Positions 53,916 through 63,850 of a DNA stretch of 64,000 nt are shown here, one piece after another. The translations under genes were made by a program, and so were the position numbers. Under the pieces are notes generated by a model that worked only from the letters and a program-made list of their open reading frames with translations, was not told the DNA's origin and searched no databases. Source of the stretch: Thermothielavioides terrestris NRRL 8126 (lineage: Eukaryota; Ascomycota; Sordariomycetes; Sordariales; Chaetomiaceae); contig NC_016462.1 of the NCBI RefSeq assembly GCF_000226115.1, positions 3,506,488 to 3,570,487 on the forward strand, read 5' to 3'. Numbering within the stretch: the first letter of the stretch is position 1; each line of letters begins with the position of its first letter.

Positions 53916-54330
53916 TCACAGACCCATCTCGATGCACTCCAACTCAGCCAGCACCCTGAAAAACAGCGGCTGTGCCTGGGCTTGGAGCAGCACACCAGGG
54001 ATGCCCCTAAGCAAAAGCAGCTCGTGCATGAATTCCCTTGCGCCTTCCACCTCCTTACTGTGTCTTGAGCTGTTGCTGCACCCGTGATCGGCGCCCACAC
54101 CGGCCGGATACAGCTTACCTGCTCGTATCACCACGCCCGGCCGTCGTTGCTGGCCCCGAACTGGAAGCTCCCATTCCGGCGCCCCCGCTGTGCAGACTCG
54201 AACCAGCTGCCGGACCACGTCTGGCGTATTCCTGAACTCCGGGAGCGCCATGGCCAGCTCCGAGCTCGCCGACTCGTGCGCCGGACTCGGACCCTGCAGC
54301 GCCCTGTGGCCGATGCCACAGTGGGCGAAC
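53916..54330 (-). pseudogene. unidentified gene fragment
   Basis: A minus-strand frame reads GQPFAHCGIGHRALQGPSP, ELAMALPEFRNTPDVVRQLV and ends ELECIEMGL. It has coding-like composition and a TAA just upstream of the first piece. I cannot name the family. It sits between two clear relics. Confidence 0.35.
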
Positions 54331-54440
54331 GGCTGCCCTTAGAAGATGCACCACAGCTGCTTGCCTAGTATAAAGGCCTACGCCCGCTCTAGCTGGTCCT
54401 GGCCCTCCTTACCGGCTTTCCTTCATAGCAATGGTGCGAG

Positions 54441-54690
54441 CTATGGCGAGCTGAAGCCGCCATGTGCGTCGTAGTACCGTCTGCAGTCGCCCGTACTTGG
54501 GCACCAGGCGGCATCGCTGCAGAACTCTTTGAGTAGCGTGACGACCTCGTCCTTCAGCTCGCCTTGGGGCAACCCTGAGTCGCCCGCCAGGACCTCGAGG
54601 TACTCCATATACGCCACCTCTGGCGGGCTCCACGCAAACCACCCTCCGCGCTGCTCAGGTCGATGAGCACCGCATCCATGAGGAGGACTC
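54441..54690 (-). pseudogene. unidentified gene fragment
   Basis: The minus-strand frame WSPPEVAYMEYLEVLAGDSG followed by LKDEVVTLLKEFCSDAAWCP looks like real protein, with a frame change upstream near 54645. No family is recognised. Confidence 0.3.
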
Positions 54691-54926
54691 AGACGGAACA
54701 AGGCCTTAGAAGACTTGCTATCCTGGCTGTTGCGCTGCAGTCCTAAGGGTATTCCCAAAGAACCAAGGAAAGGGGAACGAATGGAAGGAACAAATCAAAG
54801 CCAACGCCTACCTCGATATATCCTTTCCTTGCCCAACTCCTCAGCTCCAAACCCGAGCAAACAACGTCCCAACTGCCATCCACTTGAACGCCAGTCACGA
54901 CGTCAGCCGCTGACTCAATCGATACC

Positions 54927-55320
54927 TTACACGACCCTTAGCACGGCCACCACATTCCACCGCTCCCCCAGTTCATTCCCCTTGTCGATCCTCGCATATT
55001 CCCGCTGCAGAGGCTGGGGCAGCTTCCACGCCAGCGCCGGGTTCTTTAGCCACATCCGAACCAGGTAACTAAGCGCTTCCTGCAGCTCGACAAACGCCTC
55101 GCGCGAGTACAGCACGCCGTGGTTGTTGACGAACAGCGGATCCCCGGGCTCGGTGTCCGGCACGACCTGATTCCGTCTGTCGATGTCCTCGATTACATCC
55201 AGCGCGTAGCGCTGATCGTCGCTCCCCGTACCACGCCAAAACCTCTTCCGCGGTGAACAACCGTGGCCATCAGCTGCAGTTTCTGACCAAGCGTAGGCAA
55301 TGGGAAGGTATCCGGTGACA
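54927..55320 (-). pseudogene. TauD/TfdA-family dioxygenase relic with the middle deleted
   Basis: The N-terminal block SPDTFPLPTLGQKLQ and VVHRGRGFGVVRG (to about 55224) runs directly, with a frame change at GGGG, into the C-terminal block DDQRYALDVIEDIDRRNQ, GDPLFVNNHGVLYSREAF and YLVRMWLKNPALAWKLPQPL. The central part, which carries the HxD iron-ligand motif, is gone. Intact fungal relatives are Fe(II)/2-oxoglutarate oxygenases of the TauD type. The family call comes from the remembered motif order. Confidence 0.75.
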
Positions 55321-56300
55321 CTTTGCCGCAGAGCCCTAGGTCTGCATTACAGTCAGCGTAGAGCCCGCAACAGCCGGACATCACGGACCTGTACCCTTGA
55401 AGTGCGGCAAGCCGGACCGAACTTCAGGGATCTCATCCTCCGTGAGAGTATGGGAGTAGTCGCTCTCGGAAGCAAACGAAGTCGAATCCTACGCAATTTT
55501 CCCATTCATCCAACTTGTGTTGCACATCTTGGGCCACTCATTGATGCCCTAGCTGTGATCATCAGACAGAGAGCCTGGAGACGGCCTTGAAAATGCTCGT
55601 GGCGGCGAACCCAGAGGGGTTGCTTCGTGGTGGGCAGAGCTAAATAGTGGTTGAGATGCTCTCATGAACATTCATCATGGAGGACGTGCCAGCGGTGTGA
55701 GTGGGATCGCGCTGCCCTCGCAACATACTTACAGGGATCATCAGCTGGCTTTCACCATCTGCGTTCTCCAATTCCTGGCGGCCACGAAAGCGACGGCGTA
55801 TACATATTGTTCTTCAATTGGAGTATGTAATACCCGTAGTCCGTCAACGGCTGAGGCCAGTGGTGTATTCCGTACTTTTCTACAGCTGATTCCGGCTCTC
55901 AACCAGTGACTGGCGATGGGTCGCAGAAACTTTGGCCGCGTTACGCACTGTTCGTTGATCCAAGCTGCCTAGTTCCCAGACAAATATCCCACGTCAAGCT
56001 CCGTGTCAAACAAAAGCGACTGGCCATGTCCGAATCGGCACTTCGCGCGTTGCATCAAGGCGGGTGGTTGAGCGAATCAAAAGATGAAGCGGCGAGGGGG
56101 AAACGGCCAGGCAGGGTACATTGGGAGCTCCCGGCGAGCCCTAGAAGCAGCGCAACGGGAATTTGGCTCTCCGCGTGATTGCAGAGCGCTGCAAGGCAGA
56201 ACGGGATGCTATGCAGGTCCGCTTGACCACCGTCAGATTCTCCTCCTTTTACTGAATATTCGACCCCGAGCTGCTTTCGAGGTCGAATGTTCACGCCAAC
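55321..56300. other. unassigned sequence left of the nested elements
   Basis: No gene is recognised. GC content begins to fall toward the repeat nest. Confidence 0.4.
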
Positions 56301-56439
56301 TACCCGAGGGCTGAAGGAAAAGTGGGTATTTTCGCCGCCCTCTCTCCTTCCAGGAGAGAGGGGCACAAAATTGCCGGACAATCACCGACACACCAAAATC
56401 TACACCAAACTTTGTTAGTGCAGAATTGAACTTCAAATA

Positions 56440-56844
56440 CCCGAGGGCTGAAGGAAAAGTGGAGATTTTCGTAGCCCTCTCTCCTTCTAGGAGAGAGGGG
56501 CACAAAATTGGTAGACGTCATATAATTGGCGGACAATCACCGATACCTATTTTATACTAAACTTTATTAGTGCAAAACAAAACTTTAAATATCTCAACAA
56601 CCACTTAACTAAACGTAATAAAATTTTAAAATTATAATTTTTAGTAGAATAGCTCTTTATTTTAAAATTTTAGGTTTTCTATCTTAGGGTTAGGGTTATA
56701 GGAGGCTTATTTTCTAAGGGTTAGGGTTATTAGTGGTCAGAGGTAGGTGTCTGTTTTTTATTAGGGTGTCCGCCAATTTTGTGCCCCTCTCTCCTAGAAG
56801 GAAAGAGGGCTACGAAAATTTCTACTTTTCCTTTAGCCCTGGGG
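56440..56844. mobile_element. inner copy of family X (405 bp)
   Basis: It starts CCCGAGGGCTGAAGG and ends with the near-complement CCTTTAGCCCTGGGG, flanked by TA at 56438-56439 and 56845-56846. The first 71 bases differ from the outer copy at about five positions, counted by eye. Its own internal sequence CTTTAAATATCTCAAC matches the outer copy across the insertion point (CTTCAAA, TA, TCTCAAT), so it inserted into the corresponding TA of a sister copy. Confidence 0.85.
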
Positions 56845-56953
56845 TATCTCAATAACGACTTAACTAAAGTTGATAAAACTTTAAAAGGATATTTCCTAAT
56901 ATAATAGCTTTATATTTTGAGATTTTAGTTTTTTTAAGATAGGGTTAGGGTTA
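56684..56953 (+). repeat. interstitial telomere-like motifs inside family X
   Basis: TTAGGGTTAGGGTTA lies at 56684-56698, TAAGGGTTAGGGTTA at 56715-56729 and TAGGGTTAGGGTTA at 56940-56953. The first two are in the inner copy and the third in the outer copy, at matching places, so the motif belongs to the element. All run in the same direction as the telomere 7 kb away. Confidence 0.85.
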
Positions 56954-56989
56954 TATATGTATTTTGTTCCTATAGGTTAGAGTTAACTA

Positions 56990-57540
56990 CAGATGTCGCT
57001 ACCAAAAGAATCCGCACACCGCCCTCCATTGAACCAGCAGAATTAACCGGTATTTACATAGACATACAGATCCAGCCATCTCTCCGATCTGCCCCCTCAT
57101 CCAAGTATGTAGGACGTCTTTTTCCATTATCCTCCTCCTCAACAGAACGACCTTGAACCTCCTGAACAAGCCTTTTTACAATAGTCTACTACAATATTGC
57201 TACGCGGGCTCAAGTATTTACATTTAAGCTGATTGTTCAGCTTGATGATAAGCGGATTGAAGCGTTTACTAGCATTAAAACCAAGGACTTTGAACGACCT
57301 GGCCGTCAAGGCTCTAGCTCGTAGCTTAGGTCAAAAGCACGTCGATAGGATGTTGTTTCGGCTTCTGGGCCTAGTACTGAATAACTTCATTTTTACTAGT
57401 CAGGTAGTTGGATCCAGGAGAGCGTTGGATCCAGGAGAGATTCAGGGTCGGATTCAGGGGGGATAGTGCGGGGTATAATACAATGGCTTACAGGCTTGGC
57501 ATTCAAGGCGGTGTGCGGATTCTTTTGGTAGCGACTTCCG
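56990..57540. mobile_element. second inverted-repeat element (family Y, 551 bp), TA target
   Basis: The ends share GTCGCTACCAAAAGAATCCG plus CACACCGCC as inverted repeats (29 bp exact, about 34 bp with two mismatches) and are flanked by TA at 56988-56989 and 57541-57542. Inside are short broken frames with no recognised transposase and a duplicated TTGGATCCAGGAGAG near 57408-57435. It is inserted in the outer family X copy. Confidence 0.8.
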
Positions 57541-57644
57541 TATAGGTGTCCGGTGAAAAGTGTCTGTCTAGCGATGTTATACCCCTCTCTCCTAGAGGGA
57601 GAGAGGGCTGCGAAAATACCCACTTTTCCTTCAGCCCTCGGGTA

Positions 57645-58147
57645 GGACGGGAGGCAGGGCGCCTGCCAACTTGGGCCATATGGGTTGATCAGAGCCAATC
57701 AGCGGCGCTGGTTTCGTTATCACCAGATGCATGAGGTGCCGATATCTCACAGCAGGAACACAGAGCAGCTAGCAAGATTTCAAAAGAGAAACAACAGATA
57801 CAATGAATGGAGGAGGGGAAAATAACTTCCGATTTAAACACCGAGAGAAGAGCAAAGAAGAAAATATAGAAAAAGTGTACGGAACGCTATGACGCTACTG
57901 CTCATCGGATCTTGGTGGAATCCAAAGCGAGTCGTGTCTCACAGGAGATCGATCGATCGAGGGAGCAAAAAGTAGGCAGGTACACACACACATTCGACAG
58001 CATAGCCATGGGCTCCGCTTTATGTGGACCAACATCCGCTAGCATCAAGCGTATATCCCTTCATCAAATATATAGCAGCCCACAAAAACACGTCGCCCGC
58101 CCGCCACCAAGCACGACACCAACACAAACCGGCAGCGAAACCCACAC
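57645..58147. other. flank between the element nest and the DnaJC28-like gene
   Basis: Mixed sequence, purine-rich at 57780-57880, probably containing the 3' UTR of the minus-strand gene that ends at 58148. Confidence 0.45.
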
Positions 58148-59942
58148 TTAACCGCCCCTCTTCCACAGATCCCTCCAAAACTCCCTAAATCCATAGTACT
58201 TCTCCCGACTCTCTACCACCTTCACCGGCGGCGCCCTAAACAGCCCCGCCAGCCCCGCGCCAAGCTGCCCTACACCACCGCCGCCACCTCCTCCGACGCC
58301 GCGGCCACCAAACGGCGCGTCTACGAGCGACTTGGCCGGGCGGGTGGCGCGTAGGCGAATCTCGTCGGCGACCAGCGGCGCGACGTCGGCGAAGCAGCTG
58401 CTCAGCTCGCGCTCGAGCGAGAAGTACGGCTTCTTGGCCAGCTCGGGCGCCATCAGGTTGTAGGAGCGCGTGAGCGCGTTGAGGTTGGCGATGGCGAGGC
58501 TCATGTACGGCCGCTCGGCCGCCTCCCAGGCCGGGTCGCGGAAGGGTTGGGTGATCGCGGCGTCGTGGGCTGGTGGGCGGGCTGGGTCGGGGGAGTCGCC
58601 ACCACCACTACCACCGCCACCAGCACCACCGCCACCGGGGTTGCCGGCATGGGCGTCGTCGGGATTGGCGGGGGTGGGGTTGGAGGGAGAGAGAGGGGAG
58701 GGCGGCGCGGCGGTGACCCGCTGCATGACGACGTCGGCGGTGGAGTTGGTGGGCACCGAGATCTGTTCCGGGTTGCGCCGGCGCGGGTTGTGGATCTCTT
58801 CGGCCCGGGCATGGGCGGCAGCGCGGGCGAGTTGCTCCTCGAGGGTGCCGCCGCGGCTGGCGATCATGCGCGCGGCGTGGCGCTTCCAGTCGTTGCGCAG
58901 GCGGGCGCGGAACGTCTCGGCGGCTTTGATAAGTTCCTGTTGTTTCTCGATCCAGGGGGGGACTATGTCTTGGCGCTTGATCATCTTGTTCATGATGTAT
59001 TCGGTCTAGAGCCAGGGGTGTTAGAGACGGACGGAGGGTTGAAGTTGGTTTGTGCTGTGCTTGGCAACTCACGGTGTCGATGAACGGGTTGTCTGCTCTC
59101 GTGTCCCTTTCTATCCCCTTTCCGCGAGGGATGTTCTTGAACTGGCCCCTCGCAATGGCATCTTCGATCCGTTCGTTCGCCAGGGCGGCCAGCGCCGACA
59201 CCGAATTCGGCACCGCCCTCGCCGCGGGAGTAAACCGTTCACGGAATTCCCGCTTCAGCGCCTCCCTTTCTTCATCGCTCAGGCCTTTATCCTTCATCCC
59301 CATCCCCGCATAGGCCTGCGCCTTGTCCCGCGCACTCGAAGCTCTTTGGCCGGGACTCAGGCCGACCTCCCTGCGGAACCGCATGTCTACCGGCGCCGGC
59401 GCTGGCGGCGTACTCTTCCCCCTTAACCCGGGCGCCAACGGCTTGTGCGCATTATCCAACATCCGCAACACGGTATCCTCGGTCGATTCCTCGCCTGTCC
59501 ACGGCTTCGCGGACGCAATCGCCCGGGTGCCCAGCCCGGCGGAGTCAGGAATGCGCGAGGTGATGCCCGCCTGCGCCAGCGCGGCGGCGTGCTCGTGGTG
59601 GAACTTCATGTCGGCCACCTTGTCCAGCAACTGGGCCTTGAGCTCCTCGCTGAAGCCCGCTTCTTCGATGGCGTGGCGGCCGGCGCGGCCTCCGGTGAGG
59701 AGGGCATCTTCGGTCGCTTGCTGGAGGCGGCGTGTCATGGCCCCCTGTTCGTGGTCAGGGTCAGGCTCGGGCCCGAGTCTCCGGCTTAGGTGGGATGCAT
59801 CGGCACGGTCGTTTGATGCGTCGGAGCTCGGGGCGGATCGGCCGGAATAGCGAACGGTCTGGGACAGCGACCCGAGGGGTGGTGCTGTTTTTAATCGAAG
59901 GGCGCGGGCGCATCCGGCGCAAATGAACGATGTCGACGCCAT
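58148..59942 (-). CDS. DnaJC28-like DUF1992 protein, probably mitochondrial
   Basis: Exons 59942-59073 and 59005-58148 are joined by a 67-nt intron (GTGAGT donor, CTCTAG acceptor), giving 575 residues. The join restores NPFIDTTEYIMNKMIKRQ, the centre of the DUF1992 domain (about 255-335), with RIEDAIARGQFKNIPRGKG before and IVPPWIEKQQEL after. The N-terminus is basic and Ser/Ala-rich with RYSGRS near residue 31, typical of a mitochondrial presequence. No J domain is present, as in other fungal members. A Gly-rich run near 430 and another near 540 are simple-repeat decoration. The function is not established. Confidence 0.9.
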
Positions 59943-60574
59943 CGGTGCGGGCTACCGTCGCGGCAATCGAATCTGTGGACTCGTCGCGGCATTTTGCAAA
60001 GCTGGACTTCTCGCGGTGGAAGATGGTTGCGAATTGTTTCCGGTGACAGCGGGGATTGAGACAGTGCTATCTGCGACCAACTACACTGTGTCCAAGACAC
60101 GGTCAAAAGAGAAAGAGAAACCCTCTTGTTGGCGTGGCCACTGCTTCCAACTAATCCGTGCTGCAGCAAACAATAACTCAAATCAACAGTCCGAGACATC
60201 ATGATGGCGTTCGCACAGATCTCCAGTAACTTGCAAGGTCCGACGCCTGAAACGAGATTGGGCTGTTCTTGGGTGTGAGAGTTCCCCGTTTGCCTTGGTG
60301 ATGAATGCCTACGGTACCTACCGGTACCTACACAGGCGTCTTTCCTCAAGAGACGAGTCCCAAATCATGAAGAGCTCCGCTAGGGATACAGGCCACGAGA
60401 CACATCTTCTGGAGAATTCCGTTAATGTAACCACCGGAGAGATAGCGCACATATATATGCATCCCTGTTGACCTCCGCAGCCGGCATGCCACCTAACTCA
60501 TCGCACTGGAAAATAACGCCGCGAACAGACCCGACAGAGACCCGACGAAGACCACTCGTGACCTTACCCCCTCA
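59943..60574. other. promoter and 3' flank, no gene
   Basis: This is upstream of the DnaJC28-like gene and downstream of the GNAT gene. A GGTACCTACCGGTACCTAC run lies near 60313. No gene is seen. Confidence 0.45.
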
Positions 60575-61486
60575 TCAAGCACACGAAATCACACCAGCAT
60601 CAGCACACTCCACCACCCTGCGCCTGCACAGACCCAGACCGGTCGGCTCTGCCTCGCGCATGGCACCGACCTGGCCCGGCCCGAGCGCGAGCGCGGCAAT
60701 CTCAAGGGACTCGCCCTCACCCTCGATCTGGACGCGGAAGCGGCCGACATCCCGAAAGCCGAGCTTGCGGTATACCCCGAGGCCTGTGGGGCAGGCGAAC
60801 ACAGTGGTGTGCACGCCGAGGCGGCGCGCCTGGTCGACGCCCCAGCGGGCGAGCGCGGTGCCAGCGCCGCGCCGCGCCGCTGCCACGTCAAGTGGTAGAG
60901 CAGGATGCGCAGGAAGACGTGCCCGCCTTGCTCCGGGCGGTAGCGTGCGTCGAAGAGGACGGTCTTGTGGTGGACCAGCGCCGCGCGGTAGGCGGTTTGC
61001 CGGGTGAGGTGGTCTAGTTTGGTCGGGCTGGTGGGGAAGGTGGGCGAGGTTGGCGAGGTCGGTTCTGTGCGGAGTGTGTTACTCAAGGTTGTTTGCATCC
61101 CCAAGCTGGGTAGAACTGGGGTGCGTGAAGGGTACACAGAGGGAAGTGTGCGAGGATGACGTCACGTAGGTAATTCATGGACCGACTGTGCTGGCGCGTC
61201 GTGGGCGGATTGGCTGCGCGGCCGACGGCAAGGCCCAGGCGCTGGAGGCAACGATCTGCGTTGCGGATCCGTAGGCGTCGGTGGGCATCTCACAGACGAC
61301 CACGGTGCTGCTCTCCAGGTATTCGGCGCACTTCTGCCTGCAGAGCGCGGCAAGCTTGTCCGGGAACAGGTGCCGGTCCGGTCCGTCCGGACAGCGGTAG
61401 GGGTAGGGCGGGTCCAGCGGTGAGGCGCCGACCAGGACCATGGTCATGGTCTCCAGATCGGCCTCGGTTGCTTGCCGGATGATCAT
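60575..61486 (-). pseudogene. GNAT N-acetyltransferase gene with a 5-nt frame break
   Basis: Exon 1 begins MIIRQATEADLETMTMVL at 61486, the usual GNAT start, with DRHLFPDKLAALCRQKCAEY. An intron of about 100 nt is needed before TSPTSPTFPTSPTKLDHL; a GTCCAT donor near 61176 with a CGCACAG acceptor near 61066 would keep frame, but is weak. The acetyl-CoA binding motif is broken: FLRILLYHLTWQRRG is in one frame and GAGTALARWGVDQARRLGV in another. The cause is a third copy of GCGGC at 60864-60881; removing five bases gives the canonical QRRGAGT loop. YRKLGFRDVG follows. The substrate is unknown. This is either a recent loss of function or a sequence error. Confidence 0.65.
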
Positions 61487-63790
61487 GTTGAGGACATTGG
61501 GTTCTGGACTTCTGGTCGGGTAGGAGCACGAGTTGCTGCCCTCCGAATGGAAGACAAGCCTACCACAGTAGAACGTGTAAAGGGTTCACCGCGCTTTACC
61601 AGGCGATGGACGGCAGCTCTCGTTCCAGACCGCATCACGCCGTGGTCTCATCCCCGATGCCTTGGAAAAGTTGGTCTTGGCATCGCAAGGCAAGAGGTGC
61701 AATGACGTCGGACGCCGAGTGCGCCGTCGGACCGCTGCCACGCCACAGAGATGACAGGCGTTGATTGGGCTGTCAGAGGTCATCCATGGATGTTGGCAGC
61801 GGGGGCGCAGCTCGCCTTGGGCAGGACCATGGACCCTATGAGACCCTGGCAGACCCTGGCGCTTGGGAGGTGGAATTCAGGGTCCACCCCCGCGAGGCAT
61901 GACGTCATTTCTTGGGCTGGAACCTTGGGGCGATCACAGCTGAGTCTCGTCGACTTGCATGAATCGCGAAGTCACGTTACGGCGGCTGAACCAGAACTTT
62001 TCGATTTCGACTACTAGAACTTCGAACTTCTCGCATTCGACTACTACGCTAAGGGGGCGGCTAGATCAACGACCCATAGTTCTTTCAAGTCGACGCACGA
62101 TCCCAGCATCAAGCTTGGTTATCTCTCAGACTAGAACAGGTTGCTGACCGTGGGGAGTTCTCAACGGAAGTGCTGTTCCTGCAAGTGCTATAATTTGGTC
62201 AGCTAAACATTTCCCAATATCTGATTCGATTCCTTTCTGACTGCAATGCATTGTCAAGGCCTTGGCGAAAGGGTCTGCCCAACGCTACTGACCTGCATGG
62301 GGCACGTTCCCAGTCGGTCATTTGTGCAACGAGTTGCGCGGTTGTTGACTCGCTAGTAGTGCGGGGCCATTGGAACTCTGCGGTCCCCGATCTATTAGAG
62401 TTGAAGTCCTCGAAATGTGAAAAAAAGGCGAACAGGACTCAGGAATAGGCAAGGTACAGAACTCACCGTTGCATCGCAAGAGCGAGGTGTACGGTCCCCT
62501 CGGATGAAGCCCCAAGCTCGTGTGGCCAATCAGCTCCAGGATGTCCGAGGAGACGCTGTCACCCATGGGAAATCGCCGTTGCTTGGGAAGAGAGCAGGCG
62601 TTAGTCTAAGTCTCGTGTCTGTCGCACATGCCTGAGGTAGGAGAGGAAATCAAGTGAGAGAGAGGTTTTTATATCCAATGCTTTACGTTCTGCCAGCCCT
62701 CGTTCTGCCGACTTGGGGCGGTCCATGTCGCACAGACGAGGATGAGAATGCGGGACGAGAAAGCAAGGCACGGTTGGAAGCTAGTCCCCAAAAAGAACAG
62801 AAATGGGGCGGGTAACTCGGCGAAGGCTGGGGGCGTGACCGACTGCCCTCTGGTCGGTTTGACTCCTGCTATGCGATTGCGCAATTGTGTAGTAACCGAT
62901 AAGAAACAAGGTGCCAGGACAGCGGCACGCGGCCTGGTCTTTCTCGAAAGGAGCTGGCCTCCTGGAGGCAAGTTCGCCACCTGGCCGCCGCGAGAAGCCT
63001 AGAGCCTCGACCTAACCCTAACTCTCCATCCCGCCGTCACCCCAGGAGGGTTTCCGGTGCGGGTGAGAGATCATTCACGCTTGTCTCTCTCGCTTAGACT
63101 TACTTGAGTGTACTAGTTTCCTATGGCCAAGTCTGGTCCGTTATCCTAGCCTTGGAATGGGTGGGGTCTGGTTCTGGTTTCCCTGGGCAGCGTGTCCTGC
63201 TGATGTTGGGCATCCCCCCTTTTCATCCGAGCTTCTGCGTGCCTTCCCAGACCTTGGCGCCCTGCAACCGCTTTTACATACAAATCCCGCAACCCACACT
63301 CCCACGGCCCCTCCCTATCAATGAACTACCGATCGTCAAGCGGCATTGGGACGGTGTCCGGTGGACGCAGCAGCTGAAGACACCCGGCTTCGACTCCCGG
63401 GATGTGTCAAAGCAAAACCCCGATAGAGTTTTCGTAGCTGGCCACCTCCTGTCTTCCGGCGCGAGATAGAGGTGGGTAGGGAGGTTCAGGGTAGGTCGAG
63501 TGGGAGAAGGCTGGTCGGTGAGCTTTTTCATTACACGCATGTTGCGCAGATCAGATGGGCTGGCTAGTAAGGAGAGACGCGCTTCTCTGAGCACAGCTTG
63601 ACACCTCAGGATAAATGCGAAACAGTTCAGCTGCCACTGTTCGGCGGCACTGCAGCATCCACTCGCGGACGAGCTATGCGAAGCAGGCCGAAGCTCTGTG
63701 GGCTGACAGGAAGTAGCCACTATCCACTAAGTTTCCTCTGTCTGTTGTTTTGGCCTGTAGTGAGTGCCATGCCGGTCTGTAGTGGGCCAT
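61487..63790. other. gene-free subtelomere
   Basis: No gene or long repeat is recognised over 2.3 kb, and no telomere-linked helicase is present. A TGACGTCA lies at 61900-61907 and an isolated CTAACCCTAAC, telomere-like but opposite in direction, lies near 63012-63022. Confidence 0.5.
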
Positions 63791-63850
63791 ACTTAGGGTT
63801 ACTTAGGGTTAATTAGGGTTAATTAGGGTTAATTAGGGTTAATTAGGGTT
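63791..63850 (+). repeat. 10-bp variant telomere units
   Basis: Six tandem units of A[C/A]TTAGGGTT: two with C, then four with A. They form the inner boundary of the telomere and are regular, unlike random decay of TTAGGG. Confidence 0.9.

Larger units (their letters stand above)
56303..57642. mobile_element. outer inverted-repeat element (family X), MITE-like, TA target
   Basis: The left end CCCGAGGGCTGAAGGAAAAG and right end, its reverse complement, are flanked by TA at 56301-56302 and 57643-57644. The matching arms extend about 48 bp and then into a self-complementary block (CCTCTCTCC / GGAGAGAGG). TA duplication and short TIRs fit Tc1/mariner-type or pogo-type mobilised MITEs. The element is split by an inner copy of the same family (56440-56844) and by a second family (56990-57540); without them it would be about 380 bp. 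No transposase is encoded. Confidence 0.82.

Noticed and set aside
57233..57466. 77-codon frame inside element Y as a transposase
   Set aside because: No DDE/D motif or helix-turn-helix recognised, and the frame is short and ends in the repeat arm region.
61157..61907. TGACGTCA sites as a CRE cluster
   Set aside because: Two sites 740 bp apart, one within a gene intron; about one copy per 64 kb is expected by chance.
63012..63022. CTAACCCTAAC as an internal inverted telomere
   Set aside because: Only about two repeat units, opposite direction, no flanking structure; too short to interpret.
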